Origin: Zygnema circumcarinatum
Lineage: Eukaryota; Streptophyta; Zygnematophyceae; Zygnematales; Zygnemataceae
NCBI GenBank assembly: GCA_037447605.1
Contig: CM074815.1
Span: 1,632,210-1,696,209 of the forward strand
Length of the DNA stretch: 64,000 nucleotides
Direction: 5' to 3'
The position numbers and the translations under genes are program-made. The notes beneath the pieces were generated by a model. The model saw only the letters and a list, made by a program, of their open reading frames with translations, had not been told where the DNA came from and searched no databases. Every line of letters begins with the position of its first letter. Position 1 is the first letter of the stretch. Shown here piece by piece: positions 20,368-31,957 of this stretch.

Positions 20368-21737
20368 ATGGCGGAGGCAGAGACGAAGCAGGCGGAGGCA
20401 GAGACGAAGCAGGTTGAGGTGGAGGCGGTGGAGGCGGGGCGGCGCGTGGTGGTGACTATCGACGAGAGCGAGGAGAGTCTGCGCGCGCTCGAGTGGGCGC
20501 TGCCGAACATCGTGCGCGCCGGCGACAAGGTGCACATTCTGCACGCGCAGCCGCCGGCCAAGCTCTATGGAGGACCTGTGGGCCCCGGTAAGCCCTCATC
20601 TCGACTTGGTGTTCGGGGACTGCTGGAAGCCTTACGCGGCTGTTGGTTTGGGTAGTTGGGGAGCTTCTAGGCTCGTTTTGTTCGCGCTGTGTTTGAGTGT
20701 ATTGTTTGGCTTTTGGAGTTTGTCAGGAAGGTATGCGGGTCTGGAGTCGGCGTTTGAAGATGTGATAGGCATTCAGTATGGGAATTTGCGATTGCGCGCT
20801 TTCCTTTTAGCTGAATTTGCTGTGGTTCTTGTTCATAGTTCGTATTCTGGTAACTGGGTAGCCTTTAGGCGAACTTCCTCGTTTATAGCTGGATTTACTT
20901 CCGAGAAAGATCTCAGATACAATCCTTTCTCGGCTGGATTGTGAGGCATGTGTGGCCATGGTGGGCTGTGGATTGACACGGCTCCTGCTTTTTGTGGGGA
21001 AAGCTCATTACATGGGAGCAGCTGCCATGTACGTTCCTCCGGAGTACATGGAAACGATGAAGAAGTATGAGGAGGAAAAGAGCAAAGCTCTTCTGAGGAC
21101 TGCCAAAGACAAGTGCAAGGAATATCATGTGAGGCTCTTAAAATCATGCAGCTATTTCCTCAATTGTTTATCACGTTAGCTCACGATACGATAATCTATT
21201 AAAACCGTGGTCAATAAGTTGCGATTGCGGAGCTTCTTTCAATCTCCTCGACTGCCCTTAAAATTCGCCTTTGTTTTTCGAGTTAAAGTGGGACTTCGGA
21301 GTGAACCAAATCCAGTCCTTGCAGCATCACTCACTCAAGCAGAAGCTGCGATGCAGGTGAATGCTGAAGGGGATGTGATTGTCGGAGAACCGCGAGAGGC
21401 TATTTGCGCTGCAGTGGAACAGCTGAAAGCAGACCTTCTTATCATGGGCAGTCATGGTTATGGCGCAGTCAAAAGGTATCATACGAACTTAAGCTCGGGA
21501 AATAAATGACTTGTCCTTCCCTTCAAAGTCATGCAACACTAACACCAGCGGATATATGAAGGACTTTGAGCCCCTGCGAGAGAGTTATTTGATGCATGTT
21601 ATCTGTTTTGAGGTCCGTAAGAATGTTAAGCAGTTCATGCCTTGGCTTGGTGCTGCAGAGCTCTTTTGGGGAGCGTATCGGATTACTGTGTCCATCACGC
21701 GAAGTGCCCTGTGGTAGTTGTCCGCGGTGAAAAATAA
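20368..21737 (+). CDS. Universal stress protein (USP) domain protein
   Basis: Four exons: 20368-20587, 21022-21128, 21357-21475 and 21659-21737. They join in phase to 174 residues, the usual length of a single-domain plant USP. After an acidic-lysine leader (MAEAETKQAEAETKQ, an imperfect repeat) comes the first strand VVVTIDESEESLRALEWAL, then VHILHAQPP, then YVPPEYMETMKKYEEEKSKA in exon 2. Exon 3 has PREAICAAVEQLKADLLIMG followed by SHGYGAVKR. Exon 4 has LLGSVSDYCVHHAKCPVVVV. The GSHGYG...GSVSDY pattern matches the ATP-binding loop of ATP-binding USPs (G-2x-G-9x-G-S/T). USPs are small cytosolic nucleotide-binding proteins of stress signalling; the exact role here is unknown. An initiator in good context (GCAGCCATGG) fixes the start. 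Confidence 0.93.
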
Positions 21738-23697
21738 AGGAGAGGTCAGTGGACGGCTTCTTACAATTCTTTCCGCTGTCCATTGGAGAATTTTTTGCTC
21801 GAGAGCAGAACTGCTGCCTCACATGATAGCATAGTCGCGATAGTCATCTTTGCCATTTGTTGGCGAAAGGTACAAACACATTTTCTGCATTGTTCAGCTT
21901 TGTAGTAGGGTTGTTGATAGCAGCTAGCCGCAATTACTCTTTTGTAGCGCCAAACGCTTTAGTAGTATTTCTACTTCACCTCTGCTATAACTACGAAAAG
22001 GACCGTGCTATGTTGAAATTGTACATTCCTCTTCTTGCGTAGTGAAATTCAGATGTCTTTCAGATCCTTCGCGCTGTGATTCTTTCCAACATCTGACTTC
22101 TGCCTCTAAATTGCGCACTATGGATGTGCGCCTAAAATGTATAAAAAAGTGTCCAGTAGTGTAATTATCTTATTTCGAAGGTCTGCTTTCAATTCCTCTC
22201 TGTTTTATGAACGCATACGGATTATTAAGAGACAAAATGAGGTTTGCATGTGGATGTTCCAAAGTGTGAACCCTGAAGAGCTTTCCCTTGGAGAAACGGA
22301 GAAGAGGAGAAAACTCGCACAGGGATAACTAATGGTGCAGCATGAGAAATTTCCAGCTTGCATGGCAGATCATCAACATCTTCATGATTACATGCAAGGG
22401 AACTTCTCATAATTCTTTCTATATCCCCTCAACAAGGAAAATCCACCTCCATTCTGTGACACTCTGCTCCCAGCTCTGGCATTTTCTACCACTGCAATTC
22501 CTTCAATGTTTGATGAAGCTTGCAAACTCCTCCGGCACGTGTGACATCTAACGGTCAAGGGTTTTCTCCAGCACGCATCGCAACGTTCAGGACATAGGGG
22601 ATAAACTGGACACAATCTATTTTCCACCAGGAGTTCCAGGGAGAGGATGCGCAGTATAAGGAGGGGAGGCGCGCAGAGGTGGGCACAGCGCCAGCGGAGA
22701 CGATCACTTCAGCCCACACTTAGAAAAGGTTCACACTTGGTGGTCAGAATCAGTAAATGCTTTCCACTGATGTAAATAGTAACAGCAACATCAAAAATAC
22801 TTTTTTCAAAACGAACTCCATAGCAAAAGCCACTCGGTGAAAAATCTATCAATGCCACTAAGTTCTCCACAACGGTTCCTCAACGTCACAGACAGCGCAG
22901 TGAGCAGCGGTGCCCCCCGGTGGCTTTTCTCCATTGTCAACTAAACTCGAGAATCTTACAATGGCCATTCGCCAGGCATAGGTTCGTCTACACGTGTTTA
23001 GTTGACCTTGCAGTTGAGAAGGAATGTGTACTGGACACATCCAAATCATCACTACCGCTTCTAGTATCGTACTCGGCCGCCTATTTGACGGAACAGGTCA
23101 CGAAATATTCCATGTCGTATTGACTCAGATGGGCCGTTATCTTAACCTGCACATGCTCCCACGATTTCTCAACAAGCATAAGCTTCTTGAAAAGAACAAT
23201 CGACCGATCAAACAGACCCCAAACCCTGTTCCATCTTCCATCTTCTTCTTCCATCTTCCAGTCGCGTGCATAAACATGTCCATCACTCCCACCTTTCTTG
23301 TTTCGCTCACAATAGAGCTGACTCTGTTGCAAACAGCCCAAGGAATTTGAAAGCAGCCATGCAAAGCAGCAACACGCCTCCTAATCCCTATCCCTCTACA
23401 GCCTCATGAATGCAGGCTTATTCCACGTCCACTCAGTTGCCGTCAGGAAAAAATTAGAGTGTATTTTGTATTCGTCCACGGGGAAGTCACGAAAAGCTTT
23501 CATCATGCGGCAACTAGTGAGAAAAACTTCAAGTCAGCTTCTGCAGAGGAGCACTCACAAAGCACTTATCGGGCCTGACATCCGTCGCAATCACTGACAG
23601 TCAAAACAGTCATTGCAAAAAAAAAAAAAACCGACACACTCACGCATCTCTAGTCTCAACAACACCTCCACCCGCAGCAACTCTCATGACATGAACA

Positions 23698-23722
23698 AAC
23701 ACACACACACACACACACACAC
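23698..23722. repeat. (CA)n microsatellite
   Basis: About 12 AC dinucleotides directly before the first copy of the 133-bp duplication. Confidence 0.95.
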
Positions 23723-23962
23723 GACACATGTCCATCAGCATTAGCATGGTAAGTAAGCCTCATGTTCCCGAAGGAATCGGTTGGAGCTCGTTGTTTGTCA
23801 TCATTGGACATGTTCACATCTGTGACGAAAATTACAACCCTTAAAAAACATGAGTGACATATCTCCGTCAGAATTAGCATGGTGTGTGAGCTTCATATCC
23901 CAAAAGGAATCGCTTGAAGATCATAGTTTGTCATCATTGGATATGCTCACAGGAACGAACCA
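23723..23962. repeat. Degenerate tandem duplication, period 133 bp
   Basis: GACACATGTCCATCAGCATT at 23723 is echoed by GACATATCTCCGTCAGAATT at 23856. Matching then continues through TAGCATGG, AGGAATCG, TTTGTCATCATTGGA and a CACA-type end. The copies differ at roughly one base in six, so the event is old. Confidence 0.8.
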
Positions 23963-25801
23963 GTCATACTGACACGCCTCAATACAGGTGATGCCAGGCA
24001 CGCAGAAAGTAGTTTTATCTACGTTGCTCATATGATGTGAGAATCATCCCATAATTGCCAGATGGGTTTTTCCGAGCCACCCAGAATTGGACTGTGATTG
24101 TGCAGCTTTCAAAGGGACATGCAAGACATAGCCAAGCGCTCAGTTGAAGAAGAAGTCGTTTTTTCTGCTGTGCTCACACGATGCAAAGACCATCGCATAC
24201 GCCATTTGGCATCTCTTCATAGCGCTCTTCTCTATCTTAAGACTTTCCCGGATGGTGCGAACACCCTTAACCAGTTCAACAAAGAGTCAGCGCCGAAGCC
24301 AAGAAGTGAATCGAAAAACATCACATACATCATGCGGTACACCTTTATTGAACTTTCCGCAACAGCCCTAAAACAGTCTCTTCAATGTAAGATAAACAAA
24401 AAGCATCAGCAGATACCCAGCAGAACTAGGTCGAGTTGTCAGAAGACGTGCTTATTTATGGCATAAGGAGATTTTCCCAAATTCATCATATTTCAAAATG
24501 CTGTGCACCCACCCTGAAGTAATAAAGCATCAAAGGGAAAACTGCAGAATCGCTCAGTTCAGAACTCAGAAAACACGTTCAGCAGAACAATGTCCTCCAT
24601 GTCATGCTTCAACAAGGAACAACAATGGTTGGTGCAATTGGAATATTGGAAGCACTACAATAACGTAGGCAATTTTCAAGACGTCCATTACTGAACCAAC
24701 GCTGGATTGACTGACGAGCGAAACAAACTAACATACCAAACAAGCTCAGACTGTCCCCCATAACCATCATAACCATCATCTGCTGACTGAACACATTAAG
24801 TGCCGACAACAAGAAGAAGAGTGAGAAAACAAAAAGGAGGGTTCGTGAACGTGTACATTACCTCACTTTTCCAGCAGATGGCGAATCTGCACGAGCTCTG
24901 CTGAGATGTAAGCCGAGCCGCACATGGCTGCATGAACGGCTCTTGTCTCACTGGGGCGGAGTATCAGTTCTGTGTGGCAGCCAAAGCTGAGGCTTAATGA
25001 CCGCATCCCGCCCGCCAAGTGTTTAACTCTCGCCTTGTGCAGCACGAAACAATGGGCTGTGTATTTCTGCAACACACATCGTCACAGCCATGCATCGCAA
25101 TTGCACTTGTTAGTGCGAATCCAGTTCACGCCGCCTATTCTTCTCTGAACAAGCTTCCTGACAACGGAATACGAAAGGTCCAGAAGCGAAGTGGAGTACA
25201 TGCATCTTCGAACAGATAACAAAAGAAGCCTTTGTAATCTAAAATGTCCTTTCATGTGGTGGAGTAAAAAAATATTGCAAAGCATAGCTGCCTGCAAGGA
25301 AGCATCTGTTGGGCACCACAAGGAATGAAGTACAATTCGTGGAGTACAGTTCGTGAATCGCTAGTGACTAGCGGCGTTTAAAAACTAAAAGTGTGGTGAG
25401 TGAATAAGATGCGATGTTAAATGAATCCTACAGCATGACTGGATAGAGAAAATAGGAACATTAAATGACAGACAGGTAATTTTTTTTTAAGAAAGGGGCA
25501 TCCTGCTAATGCTCCCCTTTAAAGATGTTTGAGCATGATGCGACTGTAATCATAAGTCGTGACAACTCCAACCGACCCAAATCTGAATACTCTCATTTAT
25601 CTATCGGTCCATCATCAAGTTGTTTCTTTCACAGCATTCCAGGCTACATAAGTCTGCATCAATAATTCAAAGAACTTTCATGGCTAATTGACCACTATCG
25701 CTGGGCCTCACCTTCACCATTTGCAACACATTCAAATGTGCATGTCGATGACGTAGTGACATTGCGAGTTTGCAGGAAGCAAGCTTCTCCACATAAGGAC
25801 A

Positions 25802-28800
25802 TCAGCCTCGATTCTCATTGGCGAGTTCGAGTCTCAACCGTTGCAGATCGGTCACAGTGGACTCATCCAGACGATGCTCGAGCAGCTTCCCCTTGAAGGA
25901 GTATTTACTGTAAAACCACACGTAAAGGAAAGCCACAGAATGATCAGAATCACCATTGACAAAAAACCCAGGAGGGCTTTTGTATGGCACCATGATCTCC
26001 CTATCTGTCAAGCTGAAGGAGGTCAAAGAAACAAAAAAGTATGCTCTGTTGAGAACAAGGAAGATGAGAAGTCATCGCAAGCAAGAAGGTGCTCTGCAGA
26101 ATGAGAGGCACTATGTCATGTGCAAGCCTCATGGGTGAAACTCACTCCTTTTGAAGTTTCTCCAGATCCTCTTCCAATTCCTTCTTTGCACTCTTAATCT
26201 GCAAGCGCGTGTTTCAAAACAAATCTGAGATGCTGATGGAATTCCTCTTGTGATCACCAGTACCATATAGATAACTCGCCTCGCCTCACTTTCTCAGTCC
26301 AAATAAATGCACATAACCAAACAAGTCATGTGCAGACATAGATATTTTTCCAACTACTTGTGATACGCCGCATTCGACACGTGTTTCAAAAAGAACAGGA
26401 CGAAGCAATAGGAGTGCGAACGAACCTCACTGACAAGATAGCCGGCACTCCACACTATGGCTCCCTGCATAAACCCAAAGGAAGTTTCGAGACAATTCAG
26501 TGCAAAATAGAAAGGCAAACTGCTCTAACTTCAAAAGCTCCTTAACGTAGACAAAAAAGAGGGTGCAATCCCGCAAGCTGACCTTGCCCCAACAATAGTC
26601 GCCCTCTGAGCGATCTGAAGTTGCAACCCAAACGCGGGGACAGCCCTTCGCCTTAAGTACTCCCACCTGCATTCATACACTCTGCACTGCATTGGTTTCA
26701 AATCACAACTCCAGCTCTGGCTGCTACAAACATTGCAATTTTGTCATGAAACCATTCTCCTCTACTCCTGCCATACATTTATCAAGTAACCGATGACAAA
26801 GCAACTATACGATAGAAGAGCGAAGAACTGTAAGAGGTTATCGTGAAACCAGCTTCGATGTGTAGATAGCGAACAATAAACACTGGATAATCATGAGCGG
26901 CAAAGGAGGCAGTACAAATCATAATGAAATAATTTTGTGACACAAACCTAATAGAAAAAGCATAACTTTAATTGCACCGTCACATTGACCGGATTCTATC
27001 CTGTTGAAGTCCCTTAGCGCATGAACAGAACCTTAAAGGGACTGCTGGAGTGAACTTTTCCTTCTTCCTTACTTTCAGTGAAGATTCTACTGGAATAGTC
27101 TAGCATATGGTCTGGAGTTGCGATGCCTTCCTACTAGAATAAGTAGCAAGCAAACGTCTTGACTAGTCTCACGTTCTCAGAGCTATTTAGTCTAGCAACA
27201 CCCAGTCCATAAACGTGCATATGCACATACGACTCAGTTGAGAGACATTACAGTTTGTCACCGTAAATTTTAGAGCGCAAAGAGAACATGAGCTAGTTAT
27301 GCCTAAGAAGGCCTATACCTCTCGTAAAGCACATAAGGATAGACTGAAAGAAGCTCATTGAATTCCTCAGACTTTCTCGCTAAATCTTCCAAACTTTATT
27401 CTTGAATCTAAATATTCTCTCCGTGTGATTGACTATAATGATCAATTGTGGCTTTGTTGACAATTTACAATAGCGACTCCGGTGGCTCAGCCTCCTCTGG
27501 CATCACCAAGCGAAACATAACAATCAGTTGTCATACAACCATGAACAAGTGACGAGGTTGCAGGTCAAAAAACGTACCTCCTTCTCAATCCAGGCATCGG
27601 CTTCACTTGCTGTAAACACAACCTCAACACTGCTCCGACGCCCATCAGAAAACAATTCAGTACCCCAGTAAGCAACAAAAGAAAGAGAATAAAAGAAAGA
27701 AAAGAGAAAAGAAAAGAAAAGAGAAAAGAAAAGAAAGGAGAAAGTAAAGAAAAGAAAGGAAAAGAGAGAAGAAACGAAAGAAAAGAAAAGAAAAGAAGAG
27801 AGATCACAATTGGAACCCAGCAAGAGGATACGCGTGAACACAACAAGGCACACTGAGAAGAAAGCCTATTAGCTTTGCTGGGTAGGTAAGAAGCGAAAGC
27901 ATGCACCTCACCCCTGAAATTCCTCCTTAGAGGTTAGTCTTCCAGTGTGCAGTGCGTCAAATGCAGCTACCACCTTCATTCCTGTAACAGAACAGCAAAC
28001 ACATCTGAATATTGCACACCATTGCGAAAACTTGAAAGACATTGCCGAAAAAAGTTACTTGAAATGACAAGACGTTACTTAAACCCCTTCGCTCATTCGC
28101 TAGTGTCTGATCAGAGCAACTGGTGGAGCTAGTTATTCTGAAGACATACCGCGCAGAGACCCATACATTGCAAGGTCAATCAGAAGGCGCATTCGCGCAG
28201 TATCAAGATCACCCTTAGCAAAATAACGTTTCAGCCTTGGCCAATATCCACAAATATTGTAACCATCTACCAGCAGCACAGGTTCACCTTGTCCAGCTTC
28301 AAATCCTACATCCCTGTCCCCCGAACTGCAAGCCCAACCTGAAAGTCAGCTTCAAAGTTGCGGAAATCATAGCAAACGTTCATATCGTACGTATATGCAT
28401 TTCTGCTATGCATAGTTTCAGTCCAAATGGAACCGCAAGCTTTTGTGTGTATGATTTTTCAGCGTAGCGACCAGGAGCCTTGTCCGCTGCACAAAGTGTA
28501 TAGACAGGCATAAGAGATGTACTTCCGATTTTGACCAGAAAATTTGAGCGTACAGCTATACTAGGACACTGCTTACATGTATGAGTCTAACGGCAACATG
28601 TTCGCTAGATCATTTGCTTTGGTTTTATCTGGCTTCTTCTTCCGATAACTTGTTGCCTGAACGGGAGTACTTTTAGACTCCAGTTCCTGCACCAACAAAC
28701 AGGAAGGATACCGCTCTTTGAGAATCACTGTTCATCAATCATCTAGCACACTGAGTGTCTGCAATGCATAAAAAACCAGCCAGAAACGACTTGCCTTGTA

Positions 28801-29502
28801 GTGCTTCAATATACGCAGCGTAGCATTCAGCTTTGACATAATTCGAGGTGGCTCTATTTCCTTCGCCTGCGCGCCCCCTGCTGAAACCGCGTCAGTAAGG
28901 TACCCTCCTTGGTACGATCACCTTCTCCAGCAACAAGTGATATTCTTGAAGGTCGCTTCCCGATAAAAACAAAAAACAAAATCTGCACATCAGTGTTTCA
29001 AGCGGACAACTAAACCAGGAAAATGTACGTCTCTCTCCCACGATCCTTTCACCTGGCAATGTGCAGATCCGTTGTTATGCACACCGGCTGATCCAGCTGG
29101 CTTGCTGCTTTCTCCGCCGGACCTTGCTCCTCCATTTGAGACGGAAGCCGGTTTGGCAGACGTGCCTTGGCCCCCCGCAGAGCCTTTCTTCTTGGGACTC
29201 CCAACAGCTGCTCCATTGGAAGCCGCCTTGGAGTCCTTAGGCCACTGAACTCCAGACTGCTTCAGGACAGAAAATGGCGACGACTCTTCCCCCTTCCTCC
29301 CCTTCGCAGCGACAACTGTCACCACGCGGGGACAAGAAAGAGAAGAAACCTTTATCCTGGACAGCCCTCTCTTCCTGCAAACACTGCTTCCAAAAAATCC
29401 TGAGCGGCAAATGCACTCCTTCCTCCGCCAACTCTTCTGAAGCAGACTCTCCGCATCCGTCCTGCTCCGCAACCTTAAGGCTGGAGGAGGCGAAACATCC
29501 AT
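25802..29502 (-). CDS. YacP-like NYN-domain (PIN-like) RNase family protein, probably plastid-targeted
   Basis: Ten exons join in phase to 404 residues: 29502-29053, 28866-28795, 28686-28577, 28325-28150, 27981-27912, 27632-27578, 26666-26583, 26464-26426, 26198-26146 and 25907-25802. The Ser/Arg/Pro-rich N-terminus resembles a plastid transit peptide. The NYN core runs EPVLLVDGYNICGYWPRLKR, MRLLIDLAMYG, KVVAAFDALHTG, VEVVFTASEADAWIEKE, CPRVWVATSDRSEGDY, AIVWSAGYLVSEIKSAKKEL, then a GKLLEHRLDE tail. Acidic residues in LLVDGYN, AAFDA, TASEAD and ATSDR correspond to the metal site of PIN-like nucleases. Bacterial relatives include YacP/Rae1, a ribosome-associated mRNA endonuclease; plants have nuclear homologues. 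A ribosome-linked plastid RNase role is inferred. The intron after exon 2 uses a GC donor (AAG|GCAAGT). Confidence 0.9.
27660..27800. repeat. (AAAAG)n intronic microsatellite in the NYN gene
   Basis: Imperfect GAAAA/AAAGG units within the intron between exons 5 and 6. On the sense strand this is a long CTTTT tract upstream of the exon 6 acceptor; it could act as an extended polypyrimidine tract. Confidence 0.9.
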
Positions 29503-29837
29503 AAGCTCCGCCTATCACTCCCTCCCTCCCACTAACCTGCGACCAGATTCGCCATGTTTATCCAGTCGCCTCGCACCTTCATTCACTCTCTCACTCCCTA
29601 ACCCTCCTCTCTCCCTCACTTCCTCCCTCCGAGCTCCATGCAGCCGCTCTTGGTTTTCCCGCCTCCCTCCCTCCCTCAGCGCCTCCCCCCGTCCCCGCCG
29701 CTGCCGTCCGCCCCGCCAGCCAGTGCCGCCGCGGCGCGCCACGTGCCGCGCTGGCCCTGCCCGCCGGGCGCCCGAGCGGGCGCGTGGCCGCCCGTGCGCC
29801 GCAGCCTCGCCGCGGCCCGCGCAACGGCTCACCCGCC

Positions 29838-30212
29838 CATGGCCATGGGGGCCATGGAGGCCATGGAAAGAGGCATGGGGGCCAAGGGGGCCATGGAGGC
29901 CATGGGCTGCATAGGGGGCATGGGGGCATGGGGACAGGGGGGCCATGGAGGCCATGGCAAGCAAGCGGGCCATGGAGGCCATGGGAGGCATGGGGGGCAT
30001 GGGGGGCACGGAGGCCATGAGAGACATGGGGGGCATGGGGGCGGGGGGCCATGGAGGCCAGGAGGCATGGGGGGCAATAGGGGCATGGAGGCATGGGGGG
30101 CATGGGGCATGTGGGCCATGGAGGCCATGGGAGGCATGGGGGCCATGAGGGGCATGGAGGCCATGGGGCCCATGGAGGCCATAGGAGGAATAGGGGCCAT
30201 GGGGGCATGGGG
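29838..30212. repeat. GGCCATGG-based minisatellite
   Basis: Variants of GGCCATGGAGG and GGCATGGGGG repeat for about 375 bp with period 9-12. Each unit contains the palindrome GGCCATGG or part of it. Both strands stay open for over 150 codons (Gly-His-Ala-Met or Pro-Trp-Pro-His composition), a by-product of the repeat. A smaller cluster of the same words lies at about 31190-31330. Confidence 0.9.
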
Positions 30213-30406
30213 GCCTATGAGAGATGATGATGAGAGGCCCCCATGCCCCCATGGCCATGCATGCTGATGGTGACGGCTTGATGGCACGATCTGAACAATC
30301 CAATCAGTGAATGCCACGTAGGATTGCGGCATCCAAAGCGCGAGCACCGATTGGAGAATTTAGGCGGTGGGCGATCGTAGAAAATCAACACCTGCGAGCA
30401 CAATCT

Positions 30407-30416
30407 GCCACGTGGC
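30407..30416. promoter_or_regulatory. Palindromic G-box GCCACGTGGC
   Basis: Exact copy of the ten-base palindrome seen elsewhere in the window. It lies about 900 bp upstream of the NYN start (29502) and about 90 bp from the fold-back element. Its target gene is uncertain. Confidence 0.3.
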
Positions 30417-30499
30417 TCTCGTCCATTCGGCCACTCGACCTCCATAAAAAAATTCTGCACAGCGGTAAAAGTCAATCCGACGTGGCGTGCCACGTTACC

Positions 30500-30604
30500 A
30501 GCTCCGTGAGGTCCTGTTATTCGTACAGTTCCCGTTGGTTGCATGTACAGTACAGTATTGTACACGACAACCAACAGGAACTGTACGAGTAACAGGACGG
30601 AGCT
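30500..30604. repeat. Fold-back element, arms of about 37-42 bp
   Basis: AGCTCCGTGAGGTCCTGTTA onward (30500-30541) pairs with 30568-30604 read on the other strand. The arms share CCTGTTAYTCGTACAGTTCC and GTTGGTTG, with one small indel and two mismatches. The loop of about 26 bp is itself made of GTACAGTAC words. It could be a tiny MITE-like element or an RNA hairpin precursor. No clear target-site duplication is seen. Confidence 0.85.
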
Positions 30605-30720
30605 GAATTCAAGCCGTGGCACAGAACGAGCGTCGCCGCATGGAACCGCAGTTGTCGCAAATCGAACTCGCACATAGAACAGCGTCTAAAGGCTGTCCAT
30701 TTCTGGATCGTCCTGCACTC

Positions 30721-30746
30721 TCACAAGGAGCGTTTGCTCCTTGTGA
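30721..30746. repeat. Perfect 11-bp hairpin with 4-base loop
   Basis: TCACAAGGAGC, then GTTT, then GCTCCTTGTGA. Exact arms. It resembles a stem-loop in form, but no U-tract follows and it lies in eukaryotic spacer, so I give it no function. Confidence 0.85.
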
Positions 30747-31933
30747 CTGGTTGGAGGTAAAATGGAGCAAATCGATGACACAAAAAACACTAAAGGCCCG
30801 ACACTGGGGCCAACCTCCCACGACCCATGATGACCATGCCACCCCAACATTCTACCGAGTTACAAAACAGTTTGCGGCAGTTTTTGCATTCGCTTTGCAA
30901 AAAAGTTGGGAAGTAGGCTTCTCAAGCTTTCCCAATGCCGCCACTATCCAGCAATCCCATTAGACGAGCCAAATTTTGGAGCCTCGTCTAAACAATTCAT
31001 GTTTTTGAGAGATGTGACACTCGCCAACAACAAGCACAGTGCTTTGCTGGTCTTCTTCATACGTGAGCACCAAATTTACATCCACTATTTCGCCATACCT
31101 ATGGCAAGGGACACGGGTCTCTCTCAACATGGGGCTTCAAACTTAACGAGAAGTGCCTTAGGGGCAAGAGAAGTTTCGACGAAATGGACATGAAGGCATG
31201 GGGGGCATGGGGTCCATGGGGCGTTGCTATTGTGCAATGGCCGCATGGTCCCCCATGGCCATGAGCCCTTGAGGCTGTCCTGGATGGCCATGGCAGGATG
31301 GGGGCATGGCCATGTGTGCATGGCCGCAGGAGCAACGGTCACATCTCCGTCACGCGTCACTTGACGCGTGGTGAGGGCGGGTTGTGCCAATGGTTGGCGC
31401 AAAGTTCGTCCATCTCCATGTGGGTGGCATGGCAAGCTCGAGGACCACAACGGTCGCCAGGCTCGTCGGATTGTGTCGTCCTTTCCTTTACTTTGGTGGA
31501 GGTGTTGAGCTTCGGGTCAAGGTGGCGGAGCTATGTTTTTGGTCTCTAAATCGAGGACGAACTGAGATCACAACGTGACTAAGCTATGAATAGAGAAATA
31601 ATGCATGGATAACAACACAACACATAGAAATACCGCGAGTAAGCTATAGGGAGAATGGCAGCAAGCTAGGCAAAATCCGACGGATGAAGCCAAACAACAT
31701 GCAGTAATCACCAGTTCCGTGAAAGGTACGAGCACAAGGGATTGGAACATCAGAACGCATGCAACTGCGGGGCCTTTGGAAGGGAAGGGGAGAAGACTTT
31801 GCTGGCCATGCATTCGCACCCACTACGAACGATGGCGGCCTGCAAGCATTGAGCTTTGAACTTGCAAGCGTGGAGCAACGCGGGTTGGGGCCAGCAGTCC
31901 TCTCCCGAGTCCCTGCCGACGCAAAGTCAAGCC

Positions 31934-31957
31934 AAGTCAAGTCAAGTCAAGTCAAGC
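31934..31957. repeat. (AAGTC)n microsatellite
   Basis: About five AAGTC units with one AAGCC variant upstream. Simple repeat. Confidence 0.85.

Larger units (their letters stand above)
21738..25801. other. Gene-free stretch between USP and NYN genes
   Basis: I could not build a gene. On the - strand, a frame at 24863-25075 ends HAAMCGSAYISAELVQIRHL followed by a GTGAGG donor-like site. It has exon-like composition, but no partner exons were found. A CA microsatellite (23698-23722) and a degenerate 133-bp tandem duplication (23723-23962) are the clear repeats. Part of the stretch may be 3' UTR of the flanking genes, which converge here. Confidence 0.45.

Noticed and set aside
29515-30303. 262-codon His/Pro/Gly-rich frame, possible structural protein
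   Set aside because: Composition follows the GGCCATGG minisatellite; frames are open on both strands and lack start context or homologous motifs.
30721-30746. Rho-independent-type terminator
   Set aside because: A perfect stem exists but there is no U-tract, and the surrounding DNA is eukaryotic, where such terminators are not used.
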